The notes beneath the pieces are model-generated. The model saw only the letters and a list, made by a program, of their open reading frames with translations, searched no databases and had not been told where the DNA came from. From Protonemura montana (Eukaryota; Arthropoda; Insecta; Plecoptera; Nemouridae), in contig OX387605.1 in NCBI GenBank assembly GCA_947568835.1, forward strand, positions 4,216,001 to 4,280,000: a stretch of 64,000 nt of DNA, in the 5' to 3' direction. This document shows positions 1 to 11,138 of the stretch, piece by piece (within the stretch, counting starts at the first letter, position 1; every line of letters begins with the position of its first letter). The position numbers were made by a program, and so were the translations under genes.

Positions 1-153
1 TTCATGTAAATGACACACGGTCTTCACATTATCACACTTAGTACGCAGAGCTAATGATAACTGCTGGTCACTATTGAAACTTTCAATGCTTTTAATCGCT
101 AGATCTTCGATGGGTCCACATTCTTCTTCAAAGAACAGTCCAATTGAGCACAT
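1..153 (-). CDS. Possible partial coding exon of unknown protein, open to the window edge
   Basis: An open frame of 51 codons runs from an ATG to the left edge with no stop, preceded by an acceptor-like tract ending in TTTATTTAG. Visible residues include an acidic stretch (FFEEECGP) and two later cysteines (TKCDNVKTVCHLHE). I do not recognise the family. It cannot be the next BAZ1A exon: joining it in the phase left by the last BAZ1A exon gives an early stop. It may belong to a neighbouring gene or to a mobile element lying in a BAZ1A intron. Confidence 0.25.
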   Translation of the reverse strand, partial: MCSIGLFFEEECGPIEDLAIKSIESFNSDQQLSLALRTKCDNVKTVCHLHE

Positions 154-233
154 TATGAATCTCTAAATAAAAGGTGCTTGAGAGCAAATTAGCTTCTATC
201 CTCATCAACATGAGGCCAGAGACTGATTGCTTT

Positions 234-488
234 AGTCCAGACAAGAAATTACCAAACTTTTTACTTGTAACCTGTTACAACTTGATCCATGATTCAGGAG
301 CATGACAAACAATCTATAGTTGTATTCTAGGGAATACCATTTTAAGATTCTTGTAGATGCAAGTCCAGACAAGAAATGAACAAACTTTTGACTTCTATGA
401 ACTGTTTCAACTTGATCCATGATTTACAGGAATATGGCAAACAATCGATTTGTATTGTAGAGAATAACATTTCAAGAACATGCAACTG
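234..488. repeat. Diverged two-copy tandem repeat, about 129-bp unit
   Basis: Two adjacent units begin with the same GTCCAGACAAGAAAT and share ACTTGATCCATGATT near the middle, with many substitutions and small indels between them. The second unit starts at 363. No coding potential is evident. The rest of 489-1477 holds an A-run at 949-969 and otherwise AT-rich sequence in which I see no gene. Confidence 0.6.
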
Positions 489-1477
489 TGCAAACAAAAA
501 TCAACTTTAATATAAAATATATGCCAGTGCTCTGATCACAATAATTGTGATCAAAATGCTGTTCTACTGGCAAAAAGGCACTTTTTTATAGAAAAAATTT
601 TTTTTCTTGGAAAGTGGTAAAACACCCATCTTGATTTTTGGAACACATGATCATATGTATGTTCTGTATATATAGAAAAAAAATCAGGCAAATCAAAAAT
701 GACTCATCAGCGATATGGTCATTTTGGAAAATGCAGATGTGTAAAATCACAATTAAATTCGTATTAACATATCGTCATTTTTGTTTCCATATTCAGGTAG
801 GGTATGAAATTACCTTTCAGATGATTTTTTTCCCAGCTCTGTAGCTCCCATAGAACCCTAGATATTGCGTAGAAAGGGTGGTCACTACACGCCCGGGGGG
901 CAAAATGACCCCAACTTCCCCCCCTTGTAATATCCGAACGGTTGGACCAAAAAAAAAAAAAAAAAAAAATAGCCCCTAAGTCAACAAACTTAACAAGTAT
1001 ACCAATTTTCATCAAAATCTGGGTCGGTCAAAGTGAAATTTAATTAAAAGTGAGTGATTACACATGGAATGACCCCAATGGGTTTAGTCAAGTAACCAAG
1101 TCATATTTAGCCATTGTAGGGCATGCACCCATCCAGTATCATACTCAGTGCAATTCACTGGACTCCTCGACACACTCGGCCATGGTATTGATACCGCAAA
1201 TAAGGAGATTAAGTGTTAACCCTCTCTATTCCACTGTCTAGCATAGCCTAGAAGCTACAGCAAGCTTGGTATTAGTGGCTCACCTTCACTTGCCCGCCCC
1301 ATTCAAGTGTGTCGCACTGTTTGTCATATTTCCGTCCGATGATGGCCGTCCTCCATTCCGTTCGATCGTACACCTAGAATTTTTAAGTATGTAATTATGC
1401 CATTGAACCTTCCCCAAAGCGCTAAGCGTTTGAACTCTCAATATATGAGAGCACTTCAAGCCATAAAGAAACTTAAC

Positions 1478-4400
1478 GCAGAAAGCCAAGCATTCGAATG
1501 AGGATGTCTTGCCTTGAGCGACCCAAGCCCGCCGTGTTGGATCTTTTCCTCCAGGTCCACTATCAAGTCTCGTAGCGTGAGCTCGAATATCTCGGCGGCG
1601 TCCGTGTTGGGCGGGAAGTTGAGGTTTGAGTCAACGTAGCGAGCCGTGTATGTCAAACGAGAGGTCTTCCGCTCCTCAGGAGCAGCTTCGTCCACCTATC
1701 ACAAACAGAGGTTAGCATGAAATAATTTTCGTACATAGCGGTAGAGAAGTGGTATAAAGCCATTGTTTCTATAACCTCACCTGAGTTGAATCAAGCTTCT
1801 GCACAGGACACTTGGCCAGCAACTTGACTATGGTCTTGCTATCCTCGGCAAGGTTATGCCTGAGCTCGCTCTCCCGGATCCCCCGACTGTTAAGACTGGC
1901 CAGCAGACTCTCAATCTGCTCTTCCTTGCTGAAGAACGACCACTTAGTCCGGTGCATGGTCGTGCAATGCACCACACAGTTCTCGCTGGCCGAGCAGACC
2001 AGAGCGTGCGGCGACACTTTCACGTCCTCTGGCTCCGAGCGTAGGGACTCCGTCCGTGCCTTCTTGGGCGACGCCAACGGCCGTTTCTTGTCAGCGTTTA
2101 CGTCGTTCTCTTTGTCGCTGCCTCCGTGGCACTTCTCTTCCTCAAAGAGGCGACGTACGTATGTCAGCGTATCCTGGCAATCTGCCCCAGGGTTGGCAGG
2201 AGTAGGCTTAGACAGACAGGGACCGACCTGGCGAAAGAAAGCAGCCAGGGATTAGCAAACAGCAAGGGCGAGACAAGCACCAAATTGTATACAGCAGTAA
2301 GAAGTTCCAACCTTGCAAATAAATTTAGTTACAAACTTCTATTAATAATAAATAACCAATGTGGTTCTGTGAGACCCAACAGGTTCTCAAGATATGGGAG
2401 CTCTGAGTGATAGCTTTTTTGGGAGTTGGTCAAACGCAACAGTTTTTCCAGGATAAGAAGCACCAATAACTGACACTAAGCTTCTCAACAAGCATTCTAA
2501 ATAAAGTTGTGATTTAATTTAAAGGTTAAGTTGCAAACTGATGCAATGCCTTTAAACTATTACAATTGCACTGGATCTCTATTCACTCTAATCAGGCAAG
2601 TCGCGAACTTACAAAGTTGGGATCGTTCTCGACGAAGAGCCCCGGACACGAGTTGAACACCCAGAAGCGTCGGTGCGCACGATCCATGCCGAGCGGCACA
2701 ACCCGATGCCCGGTGGCAATGGCGTTAACCTCCGCGGTCTTGCGCTGTACGTCCGCCAGGCCCTTGGTCAGCTCCTTTTCTAGTTTCCCGATGCGTTCCT
2801 GCAGCTCGGCCTCAGTCATCTCCACTGTCTCGGTCTCCTCAGGAGGAGCGGGCAAGGCGGCCTCGCCCTTCGCACGCCGCTGCTCTTTGCGCTGCTTCAC
2901 CCGCAGCGTGCTCAGCTCCTTTTCCCGCTTCAGCACCGAGAGCTGGCTCACCTTCAGCTCGATCTTCTGCACGCGGTACTTTTCCAGACTTTCTTCGACA
3001 ACGTCTCGCAAGGCGGCATAAGTCAGGATCTGGTCCATCAGGCACGTCATGATGGACAGCTTGTCCGCTAAAAACCAGGCCAGGGACTTGCATTAGCTTC
3101 CATGAAAGTTGCTCAATAGGTTGATACATCAATGGGACTTTGGAAATATCAAAAAGCTTACAAATATGCTATTGCAATATTTTTTTCCTATGTAATGAAA
3201 ATGTTTGAGAATTACTTTTAAGGTTCTTTGTTTAGCAAACAGTAAAACCTGAACTCCCTAAAAAGACAGCTACTTAGGTACTAACTAGCCAAGGTACGTA
3301 GTTACAAAACGATGAAAAAGGTAGTCAGCATTCACTAGCATCACATTAAAAAGGATTCTTGAAAACAGGTCATCAGATTATTTAAGTCTAGTCCAGCTAG
3401 ACCAGCTTAAAGTCCGATTAGAACTTTTGTACCAATCATTTGTGATTTTCAGTTATGCACTTCGACTTAATCTCCACAGAAAGGACTTATGAAGAACTAA
3501 CCTAGCGGCAGCTCGAAGACAGTACTGACACTGAGTGCTCGCAGTATGTGTGGCTGCTGCATCCGAAGCTGCAGACCGGGATCATCTCGACTCGTGTACC
3601 CTCCACGTTGCTGGTAGCGCCACTTGACGTTCACCTCCCCGCCCGACGACAGCAGGTGCAGCCTTAGCACTTCCGTCACGGTCACAGAGTCCAGCGGTAG
3701 CTTGCTGAGCGCTGTACCTGTAAACGAGTGATAAGGTGAAGAATGGGTATAATGCCTTTGTGGAAGATAACATCCGTGATCTCTAACAAAAAAGTTACAT
3801 GTTCCCTACCCAGGATAGCTAAATAATTTGATTCTGATCCATCCATAATCGTTACAATCAGTTTCATAGCCTACTTAATCTTTAGTTTCAGTCCCGACGC
3901 TAAGACATAGAAATAAGATCAGGGATATGTTCTCCAGAGCCATCTGTCTACCCACCACTGTTTAAGTGGACGTGATTTACTTCTCATTGGTAAAATATAA
4001 CTACGCAACACAATTTTATTTGGACCATTAACAAGTTTCTGTGCAGACTTATTTCCTGAACTTACCCTGGTACTGCTGGCTCCACCCAGCTGCAGCCGTT
4101 GCCTGCTGAATCGCCTCCGAAGTTGTGACGTCCACATTATCGTCGATGTCCAAGTCAGGAACCGTCTTCGAGTCGAGTATCTCGTCATCCTCCTCGCCCT
4201 GCATGAAGAACAACGTCGAGAGCAGGAACTGCAGCATGTCGCTGAAAGGACCGGCCACCTCCTTCTCCGAGAGCGCTCGCTCCACCAGTTCAAACGTCAT
4301 GCCATAAGGGAACGAGTCCTTGGTAGCCAACGCCTCTGCAAAGTTGTGAAAAAACTCGAGGATCATGAGGAAATGCCCAAAGTGTTCGTTGGGTACTCGG

Positions 4401-7400
4401 CACTGGACGGCAACTGGTACTGGCAGCTGCTTCAGATCCTCGCATTCCAGGTCTTCACGTTGCTGGTTCCACTTCTTCATGAACTCAGCCAGCCGACGTT
4501 TCTCTTCTTTGAGCTGCGCCCGCTTCAAAACTTTCTCCTCGATCATCTTCTTTCGCTTCTCTAATGCCTCCTCCTTTTGCTGCTCGCGTAGCTTCTGCAG
4601 CATCTCGACCGACATTACCAGCTGTTCCTTCTTGCGGTACTTCTTGGTGACCCCGCCTGGGTTGCGGTACTTCTCCTTCACCTTCTGCGCGGCCTCCTTT
4701 TGTGGTGTGCGCTTGGTGGGCGCTGCCGTCGTCGGCTTCTTTTTGTTCTGGTTGTTAGAGGCTGTGAGGTAGCGGTCCATCGTGCCCTGTTTGGTGGCCT
4801 TGGAGGCGCCGGCGGGCTTGCGCACATTGGTCGAAGCCTGGAACGTTGGCGGCTTGCCGATGAAGATGTTCTCGAACTTGACGCGCTGTACCCCGTGCTT
4901 CACCAGTATGTCGTTCTGTCAACAAAAAACGACATTGTCAATTGAGTGAGGAGACTAACTTTGAACTATATTATGCAGTTATACTCAATTTTCTGCAGGA
5001 ATTCTCAATCCAGATTTGAAACCATATTTAATCTTGTCCTCTGAAGGCAGATCACCATACATTAACGCTATTCTAGAAAGAAATCTGCAGGGATTAAAAT
5101 TCTGTGCCAAAGCTAAGTGGCACCTGTTCAAGTACTCAGTATTTTTAACAGCTCAACATTCAATCAGCAAACCCTCAACTTGAACCTAGGTTTTTTTGGC
5201 ACCCTTATTACAGCAAATTGTTTTAAAATCTACAAGACTTGCATGCTTGCTAGTTAGTAAGGTTTTCTGAGGAGCGAGGCTAGCTCATTCTTAGTCAGCA
5301 TTCCACCAGACTTCTTAATCCAGTTTCATTGCTCAAGAGATGGCTCTTTGGAATGCACAGACTTATAGCGTGACCCACACACTGACCTTGACCTTCCACA
5401 CGCCGGTGGGCCCCGGCTCAGAGAACTGCTGGAGGTACATTCGGTTCTTGTCCCGCGTGTAGGTGCCCTTTCTCCGCCGCACCTGTGACGCTGACACCAC
5501 CTGCTCGCCCCACTCCGTGTTCTCGTCTAAAGACTCCACCTCGTAGCGGAACAACGACGACGGGACGGACTCGAAACGAAGCCGGCTGTTAAGGGTAGAC
5601 TAGGTTAGTCAATGCAAGGTCCCCGACTAGTGATGTTCCTTGATTTCAGGTGGTGTAACGAGGAACAATTGGCAAAAGTTGCTGAAAGGATTGATTGTCT
5701 TTAAGTGCAGTGTTGACAATGACCTTGTTGGTCTCATTGCAATGTAGATTGATGGGAAACCTGACATGAAGATGTAGGATAGGAAACCTGGTGTCGGCAC
5801 TTGTCAAGCACTTAAGGGAGGGAGGATTCAATTCTTTCGAAATAATGTATGATCTAGAAATTACACTGACTAGTAATCACACATTCAATTTCTGACCTCA
5901 GTGAAGAACTTAACTTTGTTGATTCAATAATAAAACACATCACAGAACTTTTATGGCACATCTTTTTGTGTATGAATAATTTCCACATTTCCTGGAGAAC
6001 TGGAGAGAACTAAAATGTGCTAAGCTAGCCGATTATCAAGGAATGTTTTACGTTGTGTTGAGGGTATTCATCATGGAGTTATGCAGATGGACAGGAATGC
6101 TGATAAAATACTGCTTTGTGGGTTTTTGACACCAGAGAAAAAATGTTAACTGTCTAGGAAAAATACATGTAAAAGTCTGAACAACTACAAATAAAAAATT
6201 GTTGAATAGCAACTTTTTGGTAGTCAACAATGAATGTAAAAATAAAATATGTCACCTTTGTTCTCGCTTGGATTCTGCTGCATTGGTAGCAATTTCATCT
6301 AGCGTGGGCTCAATCACTTGAATAACGTGGCATTCGCACCTGCAAAGGAAGATGCAATTTATATAAATTATATCTTTAAATTAAAGATGTTGATATAAGG
6401 TATATGGTCCACTTGCTACTTCTCAAACATTAATCCATAGCAAGTGTGTGAACATATTAAGTATGGGTCTCGTAACTTTTAAGCACATATAAATTATTTA
6501 AGCATTACGGTGACTTTTTTTTGATGAACGAGATCGTTTAAAGCTAATGATCTAACAATGTTAAATGAAAGTAGAAATTATTGGTAGGTAGAAAATCTTC
6601 TAATCATTACCATGCATTTCCCAAGAAATTAACTTCTACGGATTCACCAACAAAGAATCTATCTTTAGAAAAACTAAAGACATCTTCGGCCATATTTTCC
6701 AGGGAAGTCCGTTGTGTGATCGATCCAAGATAAAGAACTGGAATCCTCAGCTAAAAAATATTAATATTAAGACATGTTAAATAAAACAGCTTAAAATAGT
6801 GCCACTTAAATTATTAACCTCTCATGTACATCTAAGTACATTTTCAGCCTCAATCTGGAATTATTAACAAACCTCAATCGGAAAGTCTTTCATGACCGTT
6901 CGAACATGTTCCTCAGATGCAAGGGCTTCTTCAAATGTCAGACCCGATTTCCCCGTGTAACTACACGACCATATAAGAGAATTGTACAGAAGAACTTGCT
7001 CGCAAAACTCCCTGGAATCAGTCCATGCAAAGAATTAGTTTAGTGAATGAGGAGTGGGCCAATGACCTGTGAGGCATCTCCCTGCTACTCCATTTCAGCC
7101 TAGCAAAGTCAGGTTATAGCATACACTTAATCTTAGGAACATAGTATACCTGTTTGTTTGGACACAAAAAATACTAGCCTACCATATCTAGAGTGTCAGA
7201 TATCAAGCTGTTTCAATGCAGATAACATGCAGATTGCTTACTGTGCAACTTATTTTCGTAGCGATGGCTAGGTAGGTTAACTAATTGCTCAAGGTTTTGC
7301 ATGCACCTAGCTTGTGTGTATTCAGAAAAGATATGCTGGTTCCTGGGAAAAAGGTGATTATAGGCACTGACATAGCCACACTTACTCATAGCTCTCGAAT

Positions 7401-7498
7401 ATTTCATCAGTCACTTTGCAGTAAAATACTTCTTCGTCGTCTTTCAGATCGACCCGAATTTCTTTCCTCTTAAACGGTACATTTTCTTTCATAGGCAT
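1478..7498 (-). CDS. BAZ1A: BAZ1A/ACF1, ISWI chromatin-remodelling accessory subunit (5' ten exons, 3' part outside window)
   Basis: ACF1 pairs with ISWI in the nucleus and helps space nucleosomes. Exons in transcript order: 7386-7498, 6873-7011, 6611-6750, 6256-6339, 5387-5585, 4066-4915, 3502-3717, 2613-3067, 1781-2227, 1478-1695; all phases agree and give about 953 codons. Exons 1-4 encode the WAC domain (DEEVFYCKVTDEIF, then NSLIWSCSYTGK and KDRFFVGESVEV). A lysine-rich coiled region in exon 6 is followed by a DDT domain near residues 385-450 (HFGHFLMILEFFHNF). Exons 7 and 8 carry WHIM-type motifs, including MDRAHRRFWVF and PGLFVE. Exon 10 contains LRDLIVDLEEKI and matches the region before the PHD finger in ACF1. 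The PHD finger and bromodomain expected downstream are not in 1-1477. The start MPMKENVPF was chosen because it aligns with the ACF1 N-terminus; a second ATG lies two codons later. BAZ1B is less likely. Confidence 0.93.
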
Positions 7499-8360
7499 GT
7501 TGCTAAAGCCGACGGAAACCCTCACGATCCTCTTCGTCGAAAGCAGGGCCCCTTGAAATCTGTTCGATCGACTTGCACAACCTCACGACGAGATGTATAT
7601 CAATCTTACAACTGCACACTCAAACTAGAGTCCCACAACGTATACCATAACGTGAAAACAAGCAACAGAAGAGCACGATTATGAATATAACGATTATAAA
7701 AAAATAGGTCGGCGAGTCGTAGACACATCTGTCGACCCGTTCCCGATGCTTGCTATCAAAAAGCGGCAAGCAGAAGACCGCGCGCCGAGCGACCGAAAAT
7801 TGCCGAACCAGCATGACAGCTAGCGCGTAACCCGACGAATACCGATGGCATAACTTCGCAACTAGCCCGCGGTACTCAAAATTAACGGAGCAAAATTAGC
7901 TCGATTTGGACTTCAATTTTACCGAAACTGTTTCTAAGTGAAAAGTAATAGCAGTATTGATGACTTTTTGCTAAAAAATAATAAAACAAGCACGTTGATA
8001 TGTTTACGAAAGATAGATTTATTGTATATTATATTATTGACATTTTAGTTTTTCGTGAACACAAATGATTTTATACTAATAGTGGCATCTAGTCGGCAAA
8101 CAAGCCATGACAAAATCATGGCGCTCATTGTACAATATATATTTTTTTAAACTAATAATAAACGTCTTTAAGCTTTAATAGACTATAAAATTTGCAGCTA
8201 GATAGCAGGTATTAACAAAATCACACTCAGCTGTTGCTAACGCTTATTGCCTTGACTAATTTCATTTAAAATTATAGAATCTGACATCACTAACATGAAG
8301 CACATTGATCTCTGATAAGGAGCATCACATTCTCCAATATTTCATTGTTCACTGGTTTTT
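7499..8360. other. Intergenic region between BAZ1A start and MOCS2 end
   Basis: This gap must hold the BAZ1A promoter and 5' UTR and the MOCS2 3' UTR. A minus-strand AATAAA (TTTATT at 8018-8023) lies about 340 bases past the MOCS2 stop and is a plausible polyadenylation signal. I see no further coding sequence. Confidence 0.5.
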
Positions 8361-9366
8361 TCAAACATTCCTAGCTGCCCAAGCACATTCTTTGTTTTCT
8401 TGCCACTTTGGCGGTGCATCATCCTTGTACACCTCCTTCTTCCAAATGGGCACAGTGGCCTTGAGTGCGTTGATCGCAAAGTGCACAGCGTCGAGGGCCT
8501 CAGCTCTGTGTGGAGACGATACCGCCACGACAATGCTGGCTTCCTTCACTGGCACCACTCCCAGTCGGTGATGGATAGCGATGTTCTCCACATTCCACTG
8601 CTTCCGCACTGATTGGCACACCTGCGCCATCGCCTTCTCTGCCATCGGCTCGTAAGCCTCGTACTCCAAGCGCACCACCTGCAGGAGGGGGAACATCAGA
8701 CCTGGGGCTTTGAGTTCCCGGAACCAATTCAAATCATCGCCGAAGTCTCATAGAACAATGTTTATTTAGTAGTCAATTTTTCTGCTTAGTTACTAGCAAT
8801 TAACTTATCCTCTTTTATTTCCTAAATTTGCTGGCATCTGGCCCATGTCTAAACATTAGCAATTTATCAAAAATCGTATGTGTGGTTACCAAATTTGCTT
8901 GCACAGCTAAATAATACTTTGTCCAATGCGTAGAAGGTTACAAACTTGTCAAGAGACTCTTTCCCTTAGCATGTTCTCAGAAAGGTGTTTGAATATCGAT
9001 GTTTCTTTTCCTAGATACCCAAATTTTCACGTGAATTCACTCTGTTCATTTGCACTATGTGCACTTAAGGAATATGACAATTTTCTGCATTCCAATATTG
9101 TGAATTTTCCTCCAATAATAGGATAAGATGGGACAATTAACAAAATTAGACAATATAGGTCAACATTTAACAGAATTCACTTAAAAACTATCTATCAATT
9201 CTCCATTCAGAAAACTAATGGAGGCATCAAGCATTACCGTTTGCTTTTCAAAGTTGTCCCTCGTGGTGCCGACAAACAAAGAAATAGCCCCACAAGATGG
9301 CGAGGCAACCAAGTCGGAAATCTCTTCCACACTCAGCTTGGAGTTTACCAGTTTAACACTGTCCAT
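8361..9366 (-). CDS. MOCS2: MOCS2B, molybdopterin synthase catalytic (large, MoaE-type) subunit
   Basis: With MOCS2A it converts cyclic pyranopterin monophosphate to molybdopterin in molybdenum cofactor synthesis. Two coding exons, 9238-9366 and 8361-8678, join in phase 0 to give 148 residues, the usual length. Family motifs are [40 protein letters not shown] and VPIWKKEVY, the last holding the conserved lysines of the active site. The first exon is shared with the end of the MOCS2A frame: the MOCS2A stop lies 10 bases upstream of this ATG in another frame, so both products can come from one spliced mRNA by reinitiation or leaky scanning, as in other animals. No separate promoter for this cistron is evident. 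Confidence 0.95.
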
Positions 9367-9376
9367 ACTGACTGTG

Positions 9377-10948
9377 TCACCCTGCAAAGATAGAAATCAG
9401 TGATGAAAGGTGAAACTTTGTACCATCAGTAGCACACTGGGAGGGTAGGGGCTCATTGAAACATTTTTTCAAGAAAAAAATTAAATCTGGTCCACAAATA
9501 AAGACAATGAACATAAATTTGAATATGTTCATATACTTATTTTACTTAAAAAAAAATTTGATACAGCGTTTTCTAAAAATAAGATAAGGGGGAGGAAATC
9601 TTGACACTGCTTTTTCTAATCTTTCAGGGCTGCACATGCCAATAAGTATGGTGCAATTGGCTGCGTGTATGTGGCCATGGTGGGTTTTACTTGTTTAGTT
9701 TCAAATAGTAGTATCAAGTTAGTATTGAGTTTTATCAATTGAAATTTATTTCTGCACTCATTGACTAGAGGCATCCGCAGGAGGTAAAATTTGGAAAGGG
9801 CCTGAACAGGTCACGTAATTTGCTTCTGTACCTTTAAGAATATGACACCAAAATGTGTGTATGCTCGTAAATAGAAACAGATTGAGAAAAAGCAAAAATG
9901 AATATGCCTTTGAACCACTTGTTGGTATATTCTGAGGTCCTTATCAAATATCAGCTCTAGGCTTTATAAATATAATCATTCATTGGCACAGATAAAAGGT
10001 AAAATTGATAAACATTGTACATTTAGACACATTTAGAACATGGTGGAAATCTGAGTCAATATTTGATTAAAAAAGCTTCATGTTTGATTTACTTCAATTT
10101 TCAGTTGGTTCTGAAATCATGCAAAGCCTGCCGAAGCTACACACTGTACTTTAAAGCTAGTGACGAAGCTTGATTTTTAACTTAATAAGTGTGAAATAAA
10201 ACTCATTACCGAGCACAAAAGTACACCAAATGTTTGGGATGTAGGTGACGTCCATAGAGATCAAACAAAATAGTTTACAAAGACTTTTTTGGCAAATTAT
10301 CCATGAATTGAGATAAATTTAGTATTGCAAGAAGACCAAGAAGATAAAGAAGATAAATATTAGCGTTATAGTAGTGTTCACAAATTTATCATTTTTTTGT
10401 TCTTTCATTTTTGTTAATATGGCCTTGTGTTGATGGTCAGCATGATTATGTAACAGAGGGCATGATATAACTTGAAGTACCAAGGATAATTTGAGACATT
10501 GTATTTAGCAACAAAGTCGAGTTCTTGGATAAATACATATTAATAAAAATGATATCACATTGCCTTGTAAGTAGGTCCACTGTCAATAACCAATTGCAAT
10601 AGGTTTATAATTATTGACATGTCATAAACAGTATTCTGTATCCCAAAAATAACGGTAACATAAAAAACATTTCAAACCTCCACTAAGCGGTGGAATAACG
10701 GCAACTTCGTCTCCTTCTTTTAATAGAAGATTTGAACCTTTCTCACAGTATTCCTCATTGAGGGCAATAATCACATTTCTGTTAATCGGTTCCAGGGAAA
10801 ACTTCTTGACAATACTTTCCAATAATTGTTCGTATGTGTTCGATTGAGTGACTTTAAAATCAGACGTTTTCACACCCGAAAGTTCTCTGGCTTTAGCGAA
10901 AAATAGAACTTTTATTGTCACAAAAATCTCACTCGAAACTCCTGCCAT
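9377..10948 (-). CDS. MOCS2: MOCS2A, molybdopterin synthase sulfur-carrier (small, MoaD-type) subunit
   Basis: The small ubiquitin-fold subunit carries sulfur as a C-terminal thiocarboxylate. Exon 10678-10948 encodes nearly all of it (ATG at 10948, then [16 protein letters not shown]); the terminal residues come from 9377-9381. The splice joins one G to GG, making the second glycine codon, immediately followed by TGA, so the 91-residue protein ends LSGG as the family requires. Without splicing, translation would run through Gly-Gly into 17 further codons and hide the reactive end. The motifs ALNEEYC and [14 protein letters not shown] are typical of MoaD. The 1.3-kb intron (9382-10677) contains no gene I can see. 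Confidence 0.95.
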
Positions 10949-11138
10949 AACCCTTTATCGCCATCAACCTCCTCCGAGCACCTCCAACACCAAATGAGAA
11001 ATGTTGGTAAACCTGCAAAAGCATTGGATGTGGGCGGACCACATAGAGATATACATTTGGCAACCTTGTTTGAACTTCAATAAATGGCACCTGTGGATCA
11101 CAGTCTTGAAGTGAACAAAGAGTTTACATACGTAAACA
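10949..11138. promoter_or_regulatory. Short head-to-head promoter region between MOCS2 and the zinc-finger gene
   Basis: The start codons of MOCS2A (minus) and the zinc-finger protein (plus) are only 190 bases apart, so both 5' UTRs and core promoters must lie here unless the first ATG exons are preceded by further exons. I see no clear TATA box. That shared control exists is an inference from spacing. Confidence 0.5.
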
